A stretch of 8,789 bases of DNA from JBFGRM01 sp041563675 (GTDB lineage: Bacteria; Nitrospirota; Nitrospiria; Nitrospirales; Nitrospiraceae), in NCBI GenBank assembly GCA_041563675.1, contig JBFGRM010000097.1:1-8789 (forward strand). The letters are read 5' to 3'. The first letter of the stretch is position 1. Each line of letters begins with the position of its first letter. The notes below the pieces were generated by a model. The model did not search any database. It was given only the letters and a program-made list of their open reading frames with translations, and was not told the origin of the DNA. Shown piece by piece: positions 5,013-8,789 of this stretch. A program made the translations under genes and the position numbers.

Positions 5013-6878
5013 TCATGGCAGCTCTTCGAGCACTCCTCGTCTCAGGTTCTTCATGGCTTTGCTTGCCGTGTCCGCCAAGCCCGGGTGTGTGGCGTTCAAG
5101 CTGTGGACTTGCGAGAGGAACTCCAGCGTCCGGGCCAGTAATCGATAAATGTCTCCCTCGGCCATGGTCGTCGTGCGACAGAGGCCGATCCAGGTGAGGC
5201 TGGTGTCGCCGATCCATTTCTCCGCGAGGGCGGCGACATCGGCGCGGAGCAGCGGGGGATCCTCGTGGGGTGCCAGGGCCTGGGCGAGCCGGCGCACCTG
5301 TCCGAGCAGGGAAGAAAGTCCGGAGCTGCAGCGGGGGAAGGCGCCGGGTCGGTCGTCGTCGTGGGCGATGCTGGCCAGGACACCGGCCAGGACCTGCGGC
5401 TCGACGCCGCTGAAGGCCTCCGCCCGGATCAACTCGGTGATGACCAGCGAGTGGTCGATCCGGATGAGGCGCGCCCATTCGCCGTCCTCCGTGAGTTGGC
5501 AGGTCGGCGTGAGATAGCCGAACTGCTGGAGGACCTCGGCCTTTTCCTGAAAGCGGTGCCACAGGCCCGTGCGCAAAGCCTGAATGGCCTTCGTGTTGCG
5601 CTGCATCTCCTGCCGGAGCCGCGAGGCCTGCGCATGATCCTTGTGGCACGCGGGACGTGACGGGCACGTCGGGCAGGGGTATTCCTCCAGCGCCTGGGCA
5701 ATGCCCGTATCCATCGCCTCCTCGGGCTCGTCGTGCATGAGAATCGGGAGGACCGGCAGTCGGGGCGGCAGCTCGGGGAGCTCGCGGATCAGCTCATCCA
5801 GCGTGTCCGGCGTGCACCAGGGAAACAGCGGGGCCTCGGCGACGTCGAACGTGCGGTCGTAGACCTGGGTGATCATCGCGGCCGGGCATTCGATGATTGC
5901 GCTGGCCGATCGGAGCACGGTGACCGAGGGGCTGCGTTTGCCCCGGCTCCGGTATTGGCGCAGGACGACCCCCCGGCCCTTCGGCAAGCCGACGAGCCGT
6001 CCCGGTGTCAGAAACGGCAGCTTGGCCGCAACTTCCGGCGGATCTCGCCGTTTGACGTGATGCGCGAGGTTCGCTTTCCGCCGCCGCGCGTCATCGAAGC
6101 TCTCCCACTGTCTGATCCAGTCGGTGCAGACACGCGGGCCGTAGGGCTCCATCTGGATGCGCAGGTGGTCCAGCTTGCGCTCGAGCGACTCGGCGCGCCT
6201 GTTGAGCTGGAACTGCGCGAAGCTTTTGGCGAGGATCGGCTGGATCTGATCCAGGTGGTGCGCCTTCAGCAAATTCAGCACCATGGAGTAGGCGACGACG
6301 AACTGACTGTGAATCGCTTCGGGTCGACCGGTCAGCCCCTTCACGATGACGCCGAGGTCGATGTAGGGGGACGGCGTCACGACAGCCAGCCCCACGAGAT
6401 CTTTGCCCCGTCGACCCGCACGGCCAGTGAGCTGCTGGATCTCGCTGATGCTGAGCTCGGTGAAGTCCCGTGATTTTCGCACGCTCGATTGGGTGACCAC
6501 GACGGTCCGGGCCGGGAAGTCCACCCCCGCGGCCAGGGTCGTCGTGGCGAAGACGGCGTCCAGACAGCCCAACCGCATCAGCTCCTCGATCGCGATCTTC
6601 CACGAGGGAAGGTGTCCCGCATGGTGCGCGGCGACGCCGATCCGTTGTACCGTGGTCAAAAGAGGGTGCTCGCCGATGCTGGGGTACTGCAGGATGAGCT
6701 GGTCGAGTGCCGAGCGGATGGCCTGCTGTCGTTCCTCGGGCAGGTGAGTTTGCGATCGCTCGAACGCCTGCATGGCTTCGTCACAGGCGCGCCTCGAGGT
6801 TAAAAAGACAATAGCCGGCGTGAGACGTTTGTACCGAAGGGCCGCAACCAGATCAACTGGATGGATGGACGGCGGCAT
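5013..6878 (-). CDS. Ski2-like DExH helicase, C-terminal half (RecA2 plus DSHCT)
   Basis: 621 residues that begin at the second RecA domain. Visible are motif IV PAIVFLTSRRACDEA (21-35), AAHHAGHLPSWK (83-94), motif V TTTLAAGVDFPART (112-125) and motif VI QLTGRAGRRG (149-158). A winged-helix-like and stalk region follows. A DSHCT-type helical bundle covers about 448-620 (for example GYLTPTCQLTEDGEWA). A cysteine cluster CPTCPSRPACH (402-412) is a possible metal site. Known of Ski2/Mtr4-type (COG4581) helicases: this half grips and translocates the strand but needs the Walker motifs of RecA1 for ATP hydrolysis. RecA1 is absent here and is supplied by the gene downstream (4884-3829). ATG 6878 is the real beginning: an in-frame TAA lies seven codons upstream. 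GAGG is 13 bp upstream, a loose ribosome site. First gene of the minus-strand cluster. Confidence 0.88.
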   Translation of the reverse strand: MPPSIHPVDLVAALRYKRLTPAIVFLTSRRACDEAMQAFERSQTHLPEERQQAIRSALDQLILQYPSIGEHPLLTTVQRIGVAAHHAGHLPSWKIAIEELMRLGCLDAVFATTTLAAGVDFPARTVVVTQSSVRKSRDFTELSISEIQQLTGRAGRRGKDLVGLAVVTPSPYIDLGVIVKGLTGRPEAIHSQFVVAYSMVLNLLKAHHLDQIQPILAKSFAQFQLNRRAESLERKLDHLRIQMEPYGPRVCTDWIRQWESFDDARRRKANLAHHVKRRDPPEVAAKLPFLTPGRLVGLPKGRGVVLRQYRSRGKRSPSVTVLRSASAIIECPAAMITQVYDRTFDVAEAPLFPWCTPDTLDELIRELPELPPRLPVLPILMHDEPEEAMDTGIAQALEEYPCPTCPSRPACHKDHAQASRLRQEMQRNTKAIQALRTGLWHRFQEKAEVLQQFGYLTPTCQLTEDGEWARLIRIDHSLVITELIRAEAFSGVEPQVLAGVLASIAHDDDRPGAFPRCSSGLSSLLGQVRRLAQALAPHEDPPLLRADVAALAEKWIGDTSLTWIGLCRTTTMAEGDIYRLLARTLEFLSQVHSLNATHPGLADTASKAMKNLRRGVLEELP

Positions 6879-6966
6879 GAAGCGACGTGGACCTCGTTAG
6901 AGTGGATAATCGGCGGGCGTGTGGGCTCAAGCAAGCCATGATGCGCAGACGCAAGCGTTTTGTCGA

Positions 6967-6995
6967 ATTGTAACAAGGTCTCGATCAAATGGAAA
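6967..6995 (-). promoter_or_regulatory. Candidate promoter for the split-helicase genes
   Basis: On the minus strand, TTTCCA (6995-6990) and TACAAT (6972-6967) are separated by 17 bp. The -10 matches five of six positions and the -35 four of six. The start would be near 6960, leaving a leader of about 80 nt before ATG 6878. It lies back to back with the forward promoter at 7008. Confidence 0.4.
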
Positions 6996-7007
6996 GAACG
7001 CCCTTTG

Positions 7008-7036
7008 TTGACAGGCGGGGCCGTCCCCGGAATACT
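7008..7036 (+). promoter_or_regulatory. Sigma-70 promoter of the coiled-coil gene
   Basis: A perfect TTGACA (7008-7013) is followed after 17 bp by AATACT (7031-7036). GTCCC (7023-7027) and GGGAC (7042-7046) form an inverted repeat straddling the -10 and the expected start, so a repressor could bind there. The leader would be only about 24 nt. Confidence 0.55.
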
Positions 7037-7066
7037 ACTCAGGGACACTAATCCAGGAGGTGAGGC

Positions 7067-7366
7067 ATGGGAAGGGGGGGAAGCGTTCAGCGGGCGACCC
7101 AGGCGTCGCGCGGGTCTGCCGGGAAAGGCCGAAAAAAGCAGGGGAGCCTGGAAGATCTGCGCTGGCGTGTGGAGCGCCTGGAACGGCAGGTCAGCCGGCT
7201 CTCGGAGCTGGTCCGCCAGCACGCGATGGATGCGGATCGACTGGTCCAGATCGTGGCCGAGGACCGCGAGGTCCTGGTCGAGGAGCTCGTCAAGCGAAAA
7301 GCCGCGCTTCAGGACAACCAGCTGCCCCTCCCGGGCACCGTGCCGAGGTACAACGGGGCTTCCTAA
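7067..7366 (+). CDS. Small coiled-coil protein of unknown function
   Basis: 99 residues. A basic, Gly/Arg/Lys-rich, probably disordered N-terminus (residues 2-26, ending GKGRKKQG) precedes a continuous charged helix (about 27-82). Leu/Val are heptad-spaced there (L28, L31, V35, L38, V42, L45, V49 and onward), so it should form a coiled coil or helical hairpin. The tail is short and Pro-rich. No signal peptide or membrane segment. The basic end could contact nucleic acid or a membrane, but no family is recognised. The start is secure: AGGAGG (7055-7060) lies 6 bp before ATG, the best ribosome site in the window, and a TTGACA promoter precedes it. It is divergent from the helicase genes and monocistronic, since potA has its own promoter. 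Well expressed, judging by these signals. Confidence 0.75.
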   Translation: MGRGGSVQRATQASRGSAGKGRKKQGSLEDLRWRVERLERQVSRLSELVRQHAMDADRLVQIVAEDREVLVEELVKRKAALQDNQLPLPGTVPRYNGAS

Positions 7367-7394
7367 GTTGACCGGCGGAGCGGGTCGCGCCGTG

Positions 7395-7409
7395 AAGGCG
7401 CCGCGCCTT
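7395..7409. terminator. Short perfect hairpin after the coiled-coil gene
   Basis: AAGGCG (7395-7400) and CGCCTT (7404-7409) form a perfect 6-bp stem with a CCG loop, 29 bp after the stop codon. No T-run follows, so it is only a weak terminator candidate. Confidence 0.3.
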
Positions 7410-7428
7410 GCGCGCGAGACCGCCCGCA

Positions 7429-7457
7429 TTGACATCACTTCCAGCCGCCCATAGAAT
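7429..7457 (+). promoter_or_regulatory. Strong sigma-70 promoter of the potA operon
   Basis: A perfect TTGACA (7429-7434), a 17-bp spacer and TAGAAT (7452-7457, five of six). Transcription should begin near 7464, giving a leader of about 90 nt before GTG 7554 that contains two palindromes. Confidence 0.65.
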
Positions 7458-7464
7458 CCCTCCA

Positions 7465-7504
7465 TCGGCCTTCGCCAAGGCTACGGCCGACAAGCCCGCG
7501 GGCT
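7465..7504. repeat. Palindromic dispersed-type repeat in the potA leader
   Basis: TCGGCC (7465-7470) and GGCCGA (7485-7490) are inverted arms around a 14-nt loop. Right after comes a perfect 12-bp palindrome, AGCCCGCGGGCT (7493-7504). The stretch read in one frame gives AFAKATADK, a peptide I recall appearing in spurious annotated proteins of several phyla because the underlying DNA is a dispersed repeat. Here it forms most of the leader and could fold in the mRNA. Confidence 0.5.
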
Positions 7505-7553
7505 ACTCCAATTCGTATCATCCCTCGTGCCGGACGCCCGAAGGATTAGAAGG

Positions 7554-8651
7554 GTGGCCGACTTCAGCGTCGACATACGGAATCTCGTCAAACGCCACGG
7601 CGCAACCCTCGCCGTCGATCACCTGTCGATTCAGGTGCGGCGTGGCGAATTCTTCTCCATCCTGGGGCCCAGCGGGTCCGGCAAGACCTCGACCCTCCGT
7701 CTCATCGCGGGATTCGAGCAACCCGACAGCGGCGACATTCTTATTGAGGGACGCCCCATGCGGGGCGTTCCGCCGCATCTGCGGCCCGTGAACATGGTCT
7801 TCCAGTCCTACGTGCTGTTCCCCCACCTGACCGTCTTTCAAAACATTGCCTTCGGGCTCGAAATGCAGGGCCTCCCGGCGAGCGAGGTCCGTGCACGAGT
7901 CGGGCCCATGATGGAGATGGTCAAGCTTTCGGGCAAGGAGCAGCGCGTCCCCGCGCAACTGTCGGGCGGCGAGCAGCAGCGCGTGGCGCTGGCACGGGCC
8001 CTCGTCAACAAGCCGGCGCTGCTGTTGCTGGACGAGCCCTTGGGGGCGCTTGACCAGCAATTGCGCCAGGAGATGCAGGTGGAGTTGAAAACCATCCAGC
8101 AGGAAGTCGGCCTGACCTTCCTCTTCGTGACGCACCACCAGGAGGAGGCGCTGACGATGTCGGACCGGCTGGCGATCATGGACGGAGGGCGCGTCCTGCA
8201 GGTGGGAACCCCGCAGCAGCTCTACGAGATGCCGACGTCCGTGTTTGTGGCGCAGTTCATCGGCACGTCGAATCATCTACCCGGCCGGCTCGATGCGATC
8301 GAATCGGACTGGGCGGTTGTGGCCGCGACGCAGCATGAGCGCGTCCCGGTCATCCGCGCCTGCGTTCCGCAGGGGGTGCGGGAAGGCAGCCCGGTGGTGG
8401 TCGTCGTCCGTCCCGAGCATCTTCACGTCTCCGCGGACGCGCACGTGAACGGATTCGACAATATGGTGTCCGCCCGCATCGAGAAAACGGTCTACACCGG
8501 CAACGAGATGCAGTACGTCCTCCGCATCGCCGAGACCCTGCTGTGGAAGGCGCGTGTGCCCAATGTCCAGATCGATCAAAAACGGTTCGCGCCCGGCGAG
8601 CGTGTCTTCGTGCGGTGGAATGCCGCCGAGGCCAGGGTCTTGAACGCGTGA
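7554..8651 (+). CDS. potA: Polyamine-type ABC transporter ATP-binding protein PotA
   Basis: 365 residues. The ATPase domain (about 5-240) has Walker A GPSGSGKT (38-45), Q-loop Q84, signature LSGGEQQ (136-142), Walker B ALLLLDEP (155-162), D-loop GALD (164-167) and the switch H194. The switch reads THHQEEAL where most PotA-like proteins have THDQEEAL. A C-terminal TOBE-type regulatory domain follows (about 245-365, VVVVVRPEHL). Order and length match PotA, which energises spermidine/putrescine import at the inner face of the membrane. Related iron(III) or other substrate importers share this architecture, so the substrate is inferred. I take GTG 7554 because AAGGA (7541-7545) lies 8 bp upstream and the conserved domain starts just after; an in-frame GTG at 7527 has no ribosome site. 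Its stop overlaps the next start by 4 bases (GTGA), implying translational coupling. Confidence 0.88.
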   Translation: MADFSVDIRNLVKRHGATLAVDHLSIQVRRGEFFSILGPSGSGKTSTLRLIAGFEQPDSGDILIEGRPMRGVPPHLRPVNMVFQSYVLFPHLTVFQNIAFGLEMQGLPASEVRARVGPMMEMVKLSGKEQRVPAQLSGGEQQRVALARALVNKPALLLLDEPLGALDQQLRQEMQVELKTIQQEVGLTFLFVTHHQEEALTMSDRLAIMDGGRVLQVGTPQQLYEMPTSVFVAQFIGTSNHLPGRLDAIESDWAVVAATQHERVPVIRACVPQGVREGSPVVVVVRPEHLHVSADAHVNGFDNMVSARIEKTVYTGNEMQYVLRIAETLLWKARVPNVQIDQKRFAPGERVFVRWNAAEARVLNA

Positions 8652-8789
8652 CCACACCGGATCCGCGTTTCCCTTCCGAACCGACACCCTCCACCACCTC
8701 GGTTCCCGCAGGGCTCCTCGCCGCGCCGTTGGCGTGGATGGGCCTGTTCTTCTTCCTGCCCCTGGTGCTGGTCTTCGTGATCAGCTTCA
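8648..8789 (+). CDS. potB: ABC transporter permease, PotB-like (5' part)
   Basis: The frame starts at GTG 8648, inside the potA stop (GTGA), and runs open to the window end (47 residues). After a polar, Pro/Ser/Thr-rich N-terminus comes a first membrane segment (LLAAPLAWMGLFFFLPLVLVFVISF). This matches the start of inner-membrane permeases of the PotB/PotH type that form the channel with a PotC partner. AGGG (8634-8637) lies 10 bp upstream. The assignment leans on position next to potA as much as on the short sequence. potC and a binding protein (potD) would be expected to the right. Confidence 0.7.
   Translation, partial: MTTPDPRFPSEPTPSTTSVPAGLLAAPLAWMGLFFFLPLVLVFVISF

Noticed and set aside
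5733..6473. 246-residue plus-strand frame opposite the helicase C-terminal half
   Set aside because: Antisense to motifs V and VI and the stalk; composition driven by codon bias on the other strand.
3829..6878. A single helicase gene broken by a frameshift
   Set aside because: The second-half motifs lie upstream of the first-half motifs on the coding strand, so no frameshift could join them in functional order; each gene also has its own start and stop.
6901..6909. AGTGGATAA, a one-mismatch DnaA box before the helicase genes
   Set aside because: Isolated, with no partner boxes nearby; likely chance.
6800..7465. 221-residue minus-strand frame across the divergent region
   Set aside because: It would overlap two promoters, the coiled-coil gene and the start of the helicase gene, and shows no ribosome site or domain.
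7518..8276. 252-residue minus-strand frame opposite potA
   Set aside because: His/Leu/Gln-rich mirror of a well-supported ABC ATPase gene.

Overview
The window is a GC-rich stretch of bacterial chromosome from a Gram-negative organism: it encodes two outer-membrane beta-barrels with signal peptides and a probable glycine-zipper surface protein. The style of the glycine-zipper protein, the barrels and the intergenic repeats suggests Nitrospirota (Nitrospira-like) or a neighbouring phylum such as Methylomirabilota. That placement rests on recollection of family style, not on a search. No phage, transposase, integrase or CRISPR genes are visible.

Layout. (1) 1-363: 3' part of a glycine-zipper protein, cut by the window edge. 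(2) 364-973: about 600 bases without a convincing gene. It is less GC-rich than its surroundings and holds a perfect DnaA-box match, three box-like sites spaced 11 bp apart, a second near-perfect box and a short perfect hairpin. (3) 974-1050: tRNA-Arg(ACG), minus strand, CCA encoded, with a possible promoter upstream. (4) 1051-1530: non-coding, with a strong imperfect hairpin (1274-1313), a 12-bp palindrome and a -10-like box before the next gene. (5) 1531-3215: two outer-membrane beta-barrel genes in tandem, plus strand. (6) 3295-6878: three minus-strand genes: the C-terminal half of a Ski2-like helicase, then its N-terminal half, then a small unrecognised protein. (7) 6879-7066: divergent promoter region. 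(8) 7067-7366: a small coiled-coil protein. (9) 7554-8789: start of a polyamine-type ABC transporter operon (potA, then potB cut by the window end), with a strong sigma-70 promoter and a palindromic repeat in its leader.

The most unusual feature is the helicase. It is split exactly between the two RecA-like domains, and the gene for the second half lies upstream of the gene for the first half, so the domain order on the DNA is permuted. The two genes are separated by 128 bp carrying an inverted, 8-bp-periodic GTAA-type repeat. Together the products would contain every motif of one Ski2/Mtr4-type (COG4581-like) helicase, so they probably work as a two-subunit enzyme. Motif II reads DESQ where the family usually has DExH. 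The remaining genes look like ordinary envelope and uptake functions.
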